64,000 nt of DNA from Bacteroidaceae bacterium (GTDB taxonomy: Bacteria; Bacteroidota; Bacteroidia; Bacteroidales; Bacteroidaceae): the NCBI GenBank assembly GCA_024401095.1, contig JAKSLR010000012.1, forward strand, positions 1 through 64,000. The letters run 5' to 3'. Position numbers and translations under genes: made by a program. The notes under the pieces were generated by a model. It had not been told where the DNA came from. It saw nothing but the letters and a program-made list of their open reading frames with translations, and searched no databases. The stretch's first letter is position 1. Every line of letters begins with the position of its first letter. This document shows positions 41,769 to 50,846 of the stretch, in pieces.

Positions 41769-42092
41769 TTAATCTTGTGTGATTTCTTCTGGAGAAATAC
41801 AAAGGAAATGGGCTGTTTCTTTTAGTGTCCAGCCTTTTTCTGAAATCAGTTTCCGGGCGGTTTCAAGTTTACCTCTGGCTTCCCCTTCAGCACGTCCTTC
41901 TTCACGTCCTTTTGCTTCTCCTTTCTCTTCCGCTTTCTTGATCTTGAAATCCTCATTCAATTGCCTGATCAAGCGGTTTCTCTGCAGATATTCATACTCT
42001 TCCTGCTCGGTGAGGGGCATGTTGGAAAATCTGGCTGCTTCATCCAGATCCTTAAAAACGGATTGTCTGTAAATGGCATGGTTTCCATAAAT
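41769..42092 (-). pseudogene. C-terminal remnant of Rpn/PD-(D/E)XK nuclease-type transposase
   Basis: The open frame begins just after an in-frame stop at 42093-42095. It reads YGNHAIYRQSVFKDLDEAAR, then MPLTEQEEYEYLQRNRLIRQ, a charged EKGEAKGREEGRAEGEARGK stretch, and EKGWTLKETAHFLCISPEEI. This is the C-terminal tail of Rpn family recombination-promoting nucleases. The nuclease domain itself (normally ~200 residues upstream) is missing and replaced by unrelated sequence. An ATG at 42020 could express the last 83 residues, as is sometimes annotated; I regard it as a broken copy. Confidence 0.7.
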
Positions 42093-42179
42093 CTACTGTT
42101 GTTTCAAATACTATAATACTTCCACTTGCATAGAAACAGAATTCCAAGCCGTTTTCCTAATTTTCTTCATTGAATTCCT

Positions 42180-42479
42180 TTAGAGATTTTCTGCAACTTT
42201 ATCTATTTCATCGTTATAATCTACATTGTAAGGTTTAGGTGTAGATATCTGATACAGGAATTCTGGCGCAAAGCCAATCTCATTGTTCCAATCTACTGTG
42301 TATGGATCTAAACTGAAATTCTTAAAATAAGAAGGGTCTTTCAATTTCCTGCAAACACCCTTTTCTGACAATGGCTCAAAATCACAGATTCTCCTGGCAC
42401 CGTTACTGAATACCAGCTCCAGCACCATATCATGCAGATAGGTTGCATTTATGATTTTGAGTAATTTCGGTGTTTCCAT
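42180..42479 (-). CDS. DUF2442 protein
   Basis: A 99-residue protein with the DUF2442 pattern: a beta-strand start (LLKIINATYLHDMVLELVFSNGARRICDF), a middle with FEPLSEKGVCRKLKDPSYF, and the signature tail YTVDWNNEIGFAPEFLY. A short C-terminal extension repeats the last motif (YNVDYNDEIDKVAENL). It starts 2 bp after the DUF4160 gene. The two families are a recurrent pair in bacterial and mobile DNA and have been suggested to act as a toxin-antitoxin-like module. That role is not shown here. Confidence 0.85.
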   Translation of the reverse strand: METPKLLKIINATYLHDMVLELVFSNGARRICDFEPLSEKGVCRKLKDPSYFKNFSLDPYTVDWNNEIGFAPEFLYQISTPKPYNVDYNDEIDKVAENL

Positions 42480-42481
42480 TT

Positions 42482-42739
42482 TTATTGTAAAGGTTCAATT
42501 TTAAACGGGGATTCGCAGTTTTGCAATCTCTTCCAGTTTTCCATTAGTTCTGCTTGATGTAAATCTAGCCATTCATAAACAAGCTTGGCTGCTCTACGGG
42601 GCATAGTTCCTGTTAGAACTCCGTCTTCTATAGTAATCCAACATTCGAACTCATTGTAGATTACATGGAAGTGTGGTGGTTGATGATCGCTAATGTACAT
42701 ATATATAATGATACCATAAAAGCGACTGATTTCTGGCAT
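42482..42739 (-). CDS. DUF4160 protein
   Basis: An 85-residue DUF4160 protein. The family pattern is complete: FYGIIIYMYISDHQPPHFHVIYNEFECWITIEDG with the DHxPPHFHV motif, then PRRAAKLVYEWLDLHQAELMENW. It is the first gene of a two-gene unit with DUF2442, whose start lies 2 bp beyond its stop. The HxH-like motif suggests a metal or nucleotide site but no activity is established. It lies next to the Rpn remnant, so this interval may be a small accessory pocket. Confidence 0.87.
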   Translation of the reverse strand: MPEISRFYGIIIYMYISDHQPPHFHVIYNEFECWITIEDGVLTGTMPRRAAKLVYEWLDLHQAELMENWKRLQNCESPFKIEPLQ

Positions 42740-42851
42740 AACTATATAATTTTATATTCACTTGCAAAGTAAGAGAATTTCTGGGAGCTTTCCAAATTTT
42801 GTGGAGAAAAAAGAAAAACGTGTTTTTTCTTCATTCTAACAGATTATTCAT

Positions 42852-42859
42852 TATCTTTG
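42852..42859 (+). promoter_or_regulatory. -7 element heading the exopolysaccharide cluster
   Basis: TATCTTTG matches TAnnTTTG, 36 bp before the ATG of wecB at 42896. A TTG at 42857 falls within it and is not used. Confidence 0.65.
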
Positions 42860-42895
42860 CATCGGAACGTAAAACACAACTATATTTTATTTGCC

Positions 42896-44044
42896 ATGAA
42901 AAAGATCATGTTAGTTTTCGGAACCCGTCCAGAGGCTATTAAGATGTGCCCGCTGGTCAAGGAGTTCCAGCATCGTACAGAAGAATTTGAAACTATAGTC
43001 TGCGTGACAGGCCAGCATCGCGAAATGCTGGATCAGGTACTTAAGATATTCGAGGTGACTCCAGATTTTGACTTGAATATCATGAAGCAGGGTCAGGACT
43101 TGACCGATGTGACTGCAAGAGTTCTCACCGGCATGCGTGATGTGTTTAAAGAATGCAGGCCCGATGTCGTTCTTGTTCATGGTGACACAACTACTAGTAC
43201 AGCTGCAGCCCTAGCTGCTTTCTATGCGCAAATTCCTGTCGGTCATGTAGAAGCTGGTCTTCGTACTCATAACCTTTATAGTCCTTGGCCTGAGGAGATG
43301 AACCGACAGGTTACCGGTCGCATTGCCACCTATAATTTTTCTCCTACGCCACTTTCAGAGTCAAACCTGAAGGCTGAATCTGCCATTGGTCAGATCTTTG
43401 TCACAGGGAATACGGTTATTGATGCCCTTCACATGGTGGTAGACAAATTGAAGAATGATGTAGCACTGGCAGCAGAACAAGATAAGATACTGGCCGAAGC
43501 AGGATACGATGTCACCCGTCTTGCCGATGGAAAGAAACTGGTACTCATTACAGGCCATAGAAGAGAAAACTTTGGCGATGGTTTCATACGTATGGTGACC
43601 GCCATGAAAGACCTCTCTGAGAAATATCCAGAAGTTGATTTTGTCTACCCAATGCACCTTAACCCTAATGTACGAAAGCCTATTCATGAGGTATTCGGTG
43701 AGAACCTTACTCGTCAGAACTTCTTCTTTATTGAACCTTTGCAGTATCTGGAATTCGTACATCTCATGAGCAAAGCTAACATAGTCCTTACAGATTCTGG
43801 CGGCATACAGGAAGAAGCACCAGGTTTGGGCAAACCGGTTTTGGTGATGCGTGATACAACAGAGCGTCCAGAAGCCTTGGCTAGTGGTACTGTTCACTTG
43901 GTGGGCACAGATTATGACAAGATCATGAATGAAGTAAGTACCCTCTTGGACGATGCCGAAGCCTATGCTAGAATGTCTCATGCTGTGAATCCTTATGGTG
44001 ATGGATTAGCTTGCCGGCGCATTGCCGATGCCCTTCTAAACTAG
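42896..44044 (+). CDS. wecB: UDP-N-acetylglucosamine 2-epimerase (non-hydrolysing)
   Basis: A 382-residue cytoplasmic enzyme that interconverts UDP-GlcNAc and UDP-ManNAc. It has the full family pattern: MLVFGTRPEAIKMCPLV at the start, VTGQHREMLDQVL, VLVHGDTTTSTAAALAAFY, GHVEAGLRTHNLYSPWPEEMNR, and the C-terminal UDP site LTDSGGIQEEAPGLGKPVLVMRDTTERPEA. It heads the cluster and probably supplies ManNAc for the repeat unit. The WecG/TagA-type transferase at 54739, which uses UDP-ManNAc in related systems, supports this. Confidence 0.95.
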   Translation: MKKIMLVFGTRPEAIKMCPLVKEFQHRTEEFETIVCVTGQHREMLDQVLKIFEVTPDFDLNIMKQGQDLTDVTARVLTGMRDVFKECRPDVVLVHGDTTTSTAAALAAFYAQIPVGHVEAGLRTHNLYSPWPEEMNRQVTGRIATYNFSPTPLSESNLKAESAIGQIFVTGNTVIDALHMVVDKLKNDVALAAEQDKILAEAGYDVTRLADGKKLVLITGHRRENFGDGFIRMVTAMKDLSEKYPEVDFVYPMHLNPNVRKPIHEVFGENLTRQNFFFIEPLQYLEFVHLMSKANIVLTDSGGIQEEAPGLGKPVLVMRDTTERPEALASGTVHLVGTDYDKIMNEVSTLLDDAEAYARMSHAVNPYGDGLACRRIADALLN

Positions 44045-44053
44045 AGAAAAACG

Positions 44054-45073
44054 ATGAAGATTTTTTTGAGCCAATCTGCTGACCTACAGCTTATTTCTAA
44101 ATATAGAGGTGCCCTTATGGGCTTTGCCATCGTTGTGGTTGTACTCTACCATTTTTTTAATAATGGGGGGGAAACCCAAATAGATATTATACTCCAGAAA
44201 TGTTTCTCTCAAGGTTATATGGGTGTAGATATCTTTATGGTTGTGTCAGGCTTGGGATTAACTTTTTCTATGAGCAAAAGCGAAAATTTGAGACATTATT
44301 ACCTGAAACGTTGGGTGAAAATATTCCCGTTCTACTTTTTTATAACTTTTGTTGATAGTTTTCTTTTAAGGGGTGAATCTTTAGGATTGACTTTGTTCCG
44401 CACGACAACAATTGGCTATTGGACAGGACTACCCTTCATGGATTGGTATATACCTGCCATTGTAGGCTTATATGTAGTTTTTCCTGTGCTTTATTATTAT
44501 GTAGTAAAACCTGAGAGATACGGAATAGCTTTGGCAATTGGTATCATGTTTCTTTTAGTTTCTATAGTCCTTAATTACATTCCATTATTGGATTGGAAAC
44601 ATTATGCCTTGGTGTATAGAGTCCCTGATTTTGTATTGGGCAGCATGATAGGAATTGCCTTAAAGAAAGGATATCAACCTGTATATGCCAATAGATTTAT
44701 GTGGTTGTCTGCTTTGACAGGAATTGTTCTTTTCTTGATTATGCGAGGATATCCCTATAGATTTTGGCTGTTTAACCTTTGCTTTACGCCACTTTATCTG
44801 TATTTGCTCTGCCATCTGTTCGATATTATTTTAAAATCAAGTTTACAGCTGATGAAGCTTGTACCCAAAGCTTTTACTTTTGTGGGGGTGTTCACGCTTG
44901 AAGAATACAGGATATCGTCGTGTTTTGAGCGTTTGTTGTCAAACGAGAGTTGTCCAGCTTATCACTATCTGTATGTTATTTTTTATTTTGTGTTAAGCAT
45001 GGTGCTGGCTTATTTCTGTCATAGACTATTCTGTTATATTAATGAGTCTTTGTATCGCAAATTGAAAACTTGA
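44054..45073 (+). CDS. Membrane acyltransferase, acyltransferase_3 family
   Basis: A 339-residue integral membrane protein with about ten hydrophobic segments. The N-terminal helix pattern RGALMGFAIVVVVLYHFFNNGG contains the family's Arg and the His of LYHF. GVDIFMVVSGLGLTFSMSKS is typical of the second helix. Such enzymes transfer acetyl or other acyl groups to surface sugars across the inner membrane. It lies 9 bp after wecB. A separate promoter follows it, before the export gene. Confidence 0.88.
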   Translation: MKIFLSQSADLQLISKYRGALMGFAIVVVVLYHFFNNGGETQIDIILQKCFSQGYMGVDIFMVVSGLGLTFSMSKSENLRHYYLKRWVKIFPFYFFITFVDSFLLRGESLGLTLFRTTTIGYWTGLPFMDWYIPAIVGLYVVFPVLYYYVVKPERYGIALAIGIMFLLVSIVLNYIPLLDWKHYALVYRVPDFVLGSMIGIALKKGYQPVYANRFMWLSALTGIVLFLIMRGYPYRFWLFNLCFTPLYLYLLCHLFDIILKSSLQLMKLVPKAFTFVGVFTLEEYRISSCFERLLSNESCPAYHYLYVIFYFVLSMVLAYFCHRLFCYINESLYRKLKT

Positions 45074-45159
45074 GTCAAAATATTTTATTGTACAGCCTTC
45101 AAAACGTCAAAAAGAAACGAATTTGTAGTTTTGGTAAAGCCTTTACGCGTGTTAAAATC

Positions 45160-45167
45160 TATATTTG
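45160..45167 (+). promoter_or_regulatory. -7 element upstream of the polysaccharide export gene
   Basis: TATATTTG matches TAnnTTTG, 41 bp before the ATG at 45209. The 135-bp gap before this gene is the largest in the first part of the cluster, so a second promoter is plausible. Confidence 0.55.
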
Positions 45168-45208
45168 CATGGATTTTACAAGCAAGAAACTAAAAACTAC
45201 AAAACATA

Positions 45209-46048
45209 ATGAAGGACTATCATCGTATCAGCTGGCTCATAGCCCTAATCTTTCTTTTTGTATTGGGAATGAGTAGTTGCTCAACACCAACGAACATTGC
45301 TTACTTTCAGGATGCGGAGTCTATCCGTGGAATGGCTCTTCAGACGGAGCAGCTTTTCCGTCTTCGTCCAGAAGATAAAATCAACATTGTGGTCAACAGT
45401 GCAGACCCTATGCTTGTACAGCAGTTCAATCTTATAACTCGTACTCATAGCAATCAGACTTTGGGAGCAAGTGTTTCTCCGCTTACTTCTTCGGGAGGTA
45501 ATACCACCAATGGCCAGACCGTAGCCTATACGGTAGATGATCAGGGGGACATCAATTTCCCTGTTTTGGGAAAAGTCTCTGTTTTGGGAAAGACCCGTAA
45601 GGAAGTGGCTGAGTATATTCAGGATAGACTTATAGCCCGTGACCTGGTCAAGGATCCGATAGTGACCGTAGAATACGTGAACATGGGTGTAGATGTATTA
45701 GGTGAAGTGAGCAAGCCTGGCCATATTGATATCCTGAAGGACCACTTTACCATCATCGATGCAATTTCCCGTGCCGGTGACCTGACTATCAACGGTCGTC
45801 GTGACTATGTCATGGTGAGCCGTGAAGTAGAAGGAGAGGATCAGACCTTCATCATTGACTTGACCAATCGCCGTGAAATGCTTTCCTCACCAGCCTATTA
45901 CCTCCAGCAGAACGATGTTGTCTATGTATCTCCGAACAACAAGCGCATGCGTGAGGCAAAATCTACAGGCAATACCTTCAATCAGCCAACCGTTTGGATT
46001 TCGTTAGCTTCCTTGCTGACCACCATCACAGCCTTAATCTTACGATAA
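45209..46048 (+). CDS. Polysaccharide export outer-membrane lipoprotein, Wza-type
   Basis: A 279-residue lipoprotein. The signal ends in the lipobox MSSCSTPTN. Poly_export domain at ~45-150 (FRLRPEDKINIVVNSADPMLVQQFN, and DQGDINFPVLGKVSVLGKTRKEVAE). An SLBB domain follows (VDVLGEVSKPGHIDILKDHFTIIDAIS). A final hydrophobic helix (VWISLASLLTTITALIL) should span the outer membrane, as in Wza. It forms the export channel for the polysaccharide. The stop overlaps the wzc-type start by one base, so the two are translationally coupled partners. Confidence 0.93.
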   Translation: MKDYHRISWLIALIFLFVLGMSSCSTPTNIAYFQDAESIRGMALQTEQLFRLRPEDKINIVVNSADPMLVQQFNLITRTHSNQTLGASVSPLTSSGGNTTNGQTVAYTVDDQGDINFPVLGKVSVLGKTRKEVAEYIQDRLIARDLVKDPIVTVEYVNMGVDVLGEVSKPGHIDILKDHFTIIDAISRAGDLTINGRRDYVMVSREVEGEDQTFIIDLTNRREMLSSPAYYLQQNDVVYVSPNNKRMREAKSTGNTFNQPTVWISLASLLTTITALILR

Positions 46049-48138
46049 TGGATAATCAGAGTTTACCAAGACGTAATCAGACCGATAATTTCATGACTAT
46101 CACAGACTTGTGGAGGCTCTGCCTGACCAATTGGAGATGGTTCGTGACCTCGCTCTTGCTATGTGTAGGAGCTGCTTCCTATTATTTGGTCGTCACTCCA
46201 AATATGTATACACGTGAGGCCTCTGTCCTTGTGAGGGAAGATACCAAAGGTAACAATTCTACCACCAAGAATGGTGATGAATTTAATGATTTAGGTCTTG
46301 TGAAGCAGACCACGAATCTGAACAATGTGGTGCGTCACATGACTTCCCTGGACGTACTCATGGAAGTTGCTATACGTATGGAGAAGGGTTATAATCAAAA
46401 AGAAATCTTGGCTCAGGCTCAACGTTATCAGAAACGGCTGAAGGCAGAAATTGACAACGATAAGTCTACCATTATTAATCTGACATTCGTTGACTACAGT
46501 CCTGAAGATGCAGAGAAGGTTCTTTATTCCATTGTTCAAGTATACAACGAAAAATGGTTGAACGACAAGCAGTCTATCACGGAAAGCACATCAAAATTCA
46601 TTGATGCCCGTTTGGCTGTCCTGGAACGAGACCTAAACGGAGTGGATGATAGCATTTCTATTTTCAAAAGTGTAAACAAGATTACGGATCTTAGTAGTGT
46701 AAGTGATATGTACCTGCAGCAGCAGAGCCAGGCTGATGCTGAAATACTACGTATAAGTAACGAGAAATCCATGGCGCAGTATATCCGTGGAATGTTGGAA
46801 GATAAATCTGCTCAACATCAGTTACTTCCAGCGAATTCTGGAATCAATAATTCTGTAGCAGAGGCACAGATCTCATCATATAATGAAATGCTGATGCAGT
46901 TGAATAGCCATTTGATTTATACTTCTGATCAGAATCCTCTTATCGTGAATCAGGAGAAGGAACTCGGCATTTTGCGGAAGAATATCATGAGCACTATTGA
47001 CAACCAGATTCAGACCCTGAATATCCAGTTAGGTGCTCTGAGAGGCTACAGTGGTGCTGCCTCTTCTAAAATTGCTTCCAATCCTGCCCAGGAGAAACAT
47101 CTAACTGCAGTAGAACGTGAGCAGAAAGTTAAGGAAAGTCTTTATCTCTACCTTTTACAGAAGCGTGAAGAAAATGAGATTAACATGACCTACAATGCTT
47201 CTATTACCCAAATGATTGATATTCCTCATGGCAATGATAGTCCAAGCTCACCAGGAAAGCGAAATATCGTTCTAGCTGCGCTCATGATTTCGCTCATGAT
47301 TCCTGTCATTATTATTTTCTTGCATGAGACACTTGATGATACCGTACAGGAAAGGGGTGATATAGAACGTGCTACAACACTGTCGCTTATCGGTGATGTT
47401 CCATTGTATGACTATCACGACAGAAAATGGTTTGGAAAGCAACCAAAACACAATGGCATTGTTGTGGAACGAGGCCGTCAGGACATTACAAATGAAGCCT
47501 TCCGTGTAATTCGTACGAACCTTGAGTTCATGACTGGAAAGAGTGTGGGGGAGAACAATGTCTATATGGTAACCTCCAGTTATGTAGGCTCTGGTAAGAC
47601 TTTTGTATCTACCAATCTGGCCTTATCTTTGGCCATCCGTGAAAGAAAGGTGCTGTTCATCGATGGCGACTTGCGTTTGGCTGTTGCTTCTTCACAGTTT
47701 GAGATTAAAGGGAAGGGACTCTCAGATTTTCTGAGTGGACAAGAAACCGATTGGACATCGCTCGTTCAGACACACCAGAAATACTCTTCGTTGGATATTC
47801 TTCCTGTTGGAACCCGTCCGCCAAACCCTACCGAACTGCTATCAGGCTCGCTTTTCTCAGAGCTGATGGAACAGGCTCGCAAGCAGTATGAGTTTGTCAT
47901 CATTGACTGCCCACCGTCTGAAACACTAGCCGATGCCGATATCATTGAGCGCTATGCTGACCGTACCCTGTTCGTAGTCCGTGCAGGATTGTTCGAACGA
48001 AAGCGTCTGGGTGACTTAGAATACGCTAGCCAGACAGGAAAGTACAAGCACATGTCAGTCATCTTGAATGGAACTAAGAAAAGTGGCCGTTATGCCAACG
48101 ATTACAAATATCGCTACGGACACTACTACGGAAAGTAA
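46048..48138 (+). CDS. Wzc-type chain-length determinant and tyrosine autokinase
   Basis: A 696-residue inner-membrane co-polymerase. The first membrane segment is WFVTSLLLCVGAASYYLVV. A periplasmic Wzz-type region with coiled coils (~60-400) follows, then the second membrane segment NIVLAALMISLMIPVIIIFLH. The cytoplasmic BY-kinase domain has Walker A SYVGSGKTFVSTNLALSLA, A' VLFIDGDLRLA and B FVIIDCPPSETLADAD. The C-terminus is a tyrosine cluster (YANDYKYRYGHYYGK), the usual autophosphorylation tail. It governs chain length and export together with the Wza-type protein. The ATG at 46048 overlaps the upstream stop; an earlier in-frame start is not supported. Confidence 0.94.
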   Translation: MDNQSLPRRNQTDNFMTITDLWRLCLTNWRWFVTSLLLCVGAASYYLVVTPNMYTREASVLVREDTKGNNSTTKNGDEFNDLGLVKQTTNLNNVVRHMTSLDVLMEVAIRMEKGYNQKEILAQAQRYQKRLKAEIDNDKSTIINLTFVDYSPEDAEKVLYSIVQVYNEKWLNDKQSITESTSKFIDARLAVLERDLNGVDDSISIFKSVNKITDLSSVSDMYLQQQSQADAEILRISNEKSMAQYIRGMLEDKSAQHQLLPANSGINNSVAEAQISSYNEMLMQLNSHLIYTSDQNPLIVNQEKELGILRKNIMSTIDNQIQTLNIQLGALRGYSGAASSKIASNPAQEKHLTAVEREQKVKESLYLYLLQKREENEINMTYNASITQMIDIPHGNDSPSSPGKRNIVLAALMISLMIPVIIIFLHETLDDTVQERGDIERATTLSLIGDVPLYDYHDRKWFGKQPKHNGIVVERGRQDITNEAFRVIRTNLEFMTGKSVGENNVYMVTSSYVGSGKTFVSTNLALSLAIRERKVLFIDGDLRLAVASSQFEIKGKGLSDFLSGQETDWTSLVQTHQKYSSLDILPVGTRPPNPTELLSGSLFSELMEQARKQYEFVIIDCPPSETLADADIIERYADRTLFVVRAGLFERKRLGDLEYASQTGKYKHMSVILNGTKKSGRYANDYKYRYGHYYGK

Positions 48139-48162
48139 AAAGAAGACTCATCATAATTTACC

Positions 48163-49674
48163 ATGAATACAGCCAATAAGCGCATTGCCAAGAATACCCT
48201 GTACATGTATGTTCGACTGTTCACTACAATGGTGATCGGATTGTACACTTCACGTCTGGTACTGGAAATCTTGGGCGTGTCCGACTTCGGTCTCTTTGCC
48301 GTAGTAGGAGGCATTTTGGCCATGTTCACTTTCATTAGCAATTCTCTGGGTAGTGCCACATCCCGTTTCTTCAATACAGAGATGGGCAAACCTGATGGTA
48401 ATCTGAACCAAAGTTTCAACATCAATCTTTTGTTGCACGTCTGTCTGGCCTTCATTATTCTAGTGCTGGCTGAGGTCATTGGTTTGTGGTATATTCACAA
48501 CAAACTGAATATAGAGACAGGTAAACTGGACGACGCAGTCTTTGTGTATCATATCAGTATCCTTACAGCATGTCTGGGTATCATAAATGGCCCTTACCAA
48601 AGCTTGTTTGTATCGCATGAACGATTTGGATTCTTGGCAGTCCTGGATATTGTGAACAGTATTGTCCGCCTGTTTGCTATTCTGCTTCTCAGTCAGTATC
48701 AGGGTGTATATGCTCTACGCATCTATGCTGCCATCATGAGTCTTACGACAGTAAACACTTTCGTGGTTTTCCATTACGTTGCAAACAGAGATTGGTCAGA
48801 AATAATCAGATTAAGGATAGTGAAAGGGTGGAAACTCTATCAAGATGTGCTGGTTTTCAGTAATTGGAATCTGCTGGCTACCATGTCGTACATGGCTCGT
48901 TCCTCCGGTTCTGATCTCATCTTGAATTCATTCTTTGGCACAACAATGAATGGAGCCTTTGCTATCAGCAGGAACGTGAATCAGGTCATTTCCAGTTTTA
49001 CGGGAAATTTCGACAATGCTTCGGCTCCTCAGATTATCCAGTCTTATGCTGCAGACGATAAGGAACGCTATACTTTTCTGGTTAATAAATTGGGTAGAAT
49101 CAACATTCTTTTGTTTGAATTTTTTGCTTTTCCACTACTTATAGAATTGGATTTCCTGTTGCATCTTTGGTTAGGAAAAGTGCCTCAGGGTGCTTTGGTC
49201 TTTACTTATTTGAACATTTTGGTTGCCGGGATGTCGCTTACGGCAGGAGGTATCTTCAATCTCATCAATGCATCGGGAAAGATTAAGTGGTTCAAGATAG
49301 AGACTAGTTTCTTTTTCTTGCTCTGTTTGCCGGTAGGCTACGTTCTGTTCTTGAAGGGATTTCCTGCCTACACCATGCTGGTGTTGTTTTTGGTTGCAGA
49401 TGTCATTCAGCGTGCAGTGCAGCTTTTTCTCATGAAATACATCCTGCAGTTCGATTCTTGGTGCTATGTACGTGAAGCCTATCTTCGTCCGGCAATCATT
49501 GCCTTGATTATGGCTGGTGTGTTATACGTCTATCACCAGTTGGAAATAGAAGCTATAGTAGTGAAATTATTGGCTATAGCAGGTTGTGGAGTGTTAACCC
49601 TGGTGCTGATTTTCTTCGTGGGTTTGAAATCATCTGAAAGAAGTCAGGTTATTAAAAAAATAAGAAGCGTATGA
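48163..49674 (+). CDS. Oligosaccharide flippase, Wzx-type
   Basis: A 503-residue membrane protein of the MOP exporter superfamily with 12-14 hydrophobic segments. It begins NKRIAKNTLYMYVRLFTTMVIGLYTSRLVLEILG, typical of Wzx-like proteins. GVSDFGLFAVVGGILAMFTFISNSLG and the later TTMNGAFAISRNVNQVISSF are also characteristic. It should flip the undecaprenyl-linked repeat unit to the periplasmic side. It is 24 bp after the kinase gene and overlaps the next gene by 4 bp. Confidence 0.92.
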   Translation: MNTANKRIAKNTLYMYVRLFTTMVIGLYTSRLVLEILGVSDFGLFAVVGGILAMFTFISNSLGSATSRFFNTEMGKPDGNLNQSFNINLLLHVCLAFIILVLAEVIGLWYIHNKLNIETGKLDDAVFVYHISILTACLGIINGPYQSLFVSHERFGFLAVLDIVNSIVRLFAILLLSQYQGVYALRIYAAIMSLTTVNTFVVFHYVANRDWSEIIRLRIVKGWKLYQDVLVFSNWNLLATMSYMARSSGSDLILNSFFGTTMNGAFAISRNVNQVISSFTGNFDNASAPQIIQSYAADDKERYTFLVNKLGRINILLFEFFAFPLLIELDFLLHLWLGKVPQGALVFTYLNILVAGMSLTAGGIFNLINASGKIKWFKIETSFFFLLCLPVGYVLFLKGFPAYTMLVLFLVADVIQRAVQLFLMKYILQFDSWCYVREAYLRPAIIALIMAGVLYVYHQLEIEAIVVKLLAIAGCGVLTLVLIFFVGLKSSERSQVIKKIRSV

Positions 49675-50846
49675 ATATAGCAGTTGTATCAGGTTTTAAT
49701 CCAACAGAATTCTTGGACTATCTGGATTATCCGGAACAAGTTAAAAGTACTGGTAGACTGGCATCTTCTGTTCATGCTATTGTTCGTGGTTTTTTGAACC
49801 AAGGTCATAATGTAACAGTTATCTCATCGAATCCTGGTTGTTCTGATGAGCTCATCTGTTATGCAGGAAAGCAATTGCGCATCATTCTAGTTCAATATAA
49901 GCATGGATTTATGGGGATACGTGTGATACCCAAAATGCGTCGGTATATTCGAGAACATCTGGATGAATTTGATGTAATACATGCACATTGGACTTATAGC
50001 TATGCCTACACCATACTTCCTTTTGTTGGCAAAAAACCGTGTTTCTGTTCGGTTAGAGACTGGTGTCCATATTTGATGACTCTGCCTACTCCATGGTCAG
50101 GTAAACTGAACCAGTGGGTAAATTACTATTTCTTCAGATCCGTCATGGCATCAAAAAAAATGTTCAAGTTAGCCAACTCTTACTACACGGCAGAAAAAAT
50201 AGCTGAATGGTATCATACTAGGTCATCTCAGATCATTATACCAAATCCGCTTAATGCAGACATCATTCTTGAAAAGCATAAATATCAACCAGAGACCCCT
50301 GTTTTTATTTCTATCGCTTCTCTGTTGACAGATCCAAGAAAAAACATAGGAACTCTATTAAAAGCTTTCAATCTTTTCCGAAAAGTGTATCCTCATGCTG
50401 TTCTTCATCTTGTTGGTACAGGTAGTCAGCAGGATTTTGAATATTTGTCAGATTCTATAGATTTCTTTCAAGGAGTTACTTTCTGGGGAAAAAGAACTCA
50501 TAAGGAAGTCTTAGATTTAATAGACCATTCTTCCGTTTTAGTACATCCAGCCTTGGAAGAAACTTTCGGGAACATCTTTTTGGAAGCGGCAGCCCGATGC
50601 ATTCCTTCCATCGGTGGGGAACAAGCTGGGGCCGTACCGTATGTGCTGGGAAAAGGAGAAGCCGGTTGTCTGTGCGATGTGACCAGCGTAGAGAGCCTCT
50701 ATCAAGCCATGAAGAAACTGATAGAAGATTCCCATTATGCTGATAGGTTGGTTAAAAAGTCTATGCAGAACATCCGTCAAAAATATGCTCAGGATGTAGT
50801 TTGTAACCAGCATATAGAAATGTATAAAAGTAAGAGTCGCCTATGA
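49671..50846 (+). CDS. Glycosyltransferase, GT4 family
   Basis: A 391-residue GT-B glycosyltransferase. The N-terminal domain begins MNIAVVSGFNPTEFLDYLDYP and includes FDVIHAHWTYSYAYTIL. The C-terminal GT4 donor-binding domain has FISIASLLTDPRKNIGTLLKAF, LHLVGTGSQQ and the E-x7-E region HPALEETFGNIFLEAAARCIPSIGG. It adds one sugar to the lipid-linked repeat unit in the cytoplasm. It overlaps the genes on both sides by 4 bp, so it is part of a tightly coupled block. Confidence 0.92.
   Translation: MNIAVVSGFNPTEFLDYLDYPEQVKSTGRLASSVHAIVRGFLNQGHNVTVISSNPGCSDELICYAGKQLRIILVQYKHGFMGIRVIPKMRRYIREHLDEFDVIHAHWTYSYAYTILPFVGKKPCFCSVRDWCPYLMTLPTPWSGKLNQWVNYYFFRSVMASKKMFKLANSYYTAEKIAEWYHTRSSQIIIPNPLNADIILEKHKYQPETPVFISIASLLTDPRKNIGTLLKAFNLFRKVYPHAVLHLVGTGSQQDFEYLSDSIDFFQGVTFWGKRTHKEVLDLIDHSSVLVHPALEETFGNIFLEAAARCIPSIGGEQAGAVPYVLGKGEAGCLCDVTSVESLYQAMKKLIEDSHYADRLVKKSMQNIRQKYAQDVVCNQHIEMYKSKSRL

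Noticed and set aside
43361..43981. 206-codon minus-strand frame opposite wecB
   Set aside because: WecB is unambiguous on the plus strand; the antisense frame is rich in Cys, His and Phe without domain character.
45070..45276. 68-codon frame between the acyltransferase and export genes
   Set aside because: It starts with a non-ATG-like context, spans the promoter at 45160, overlaps the export gene start and has no recognisable protein character.
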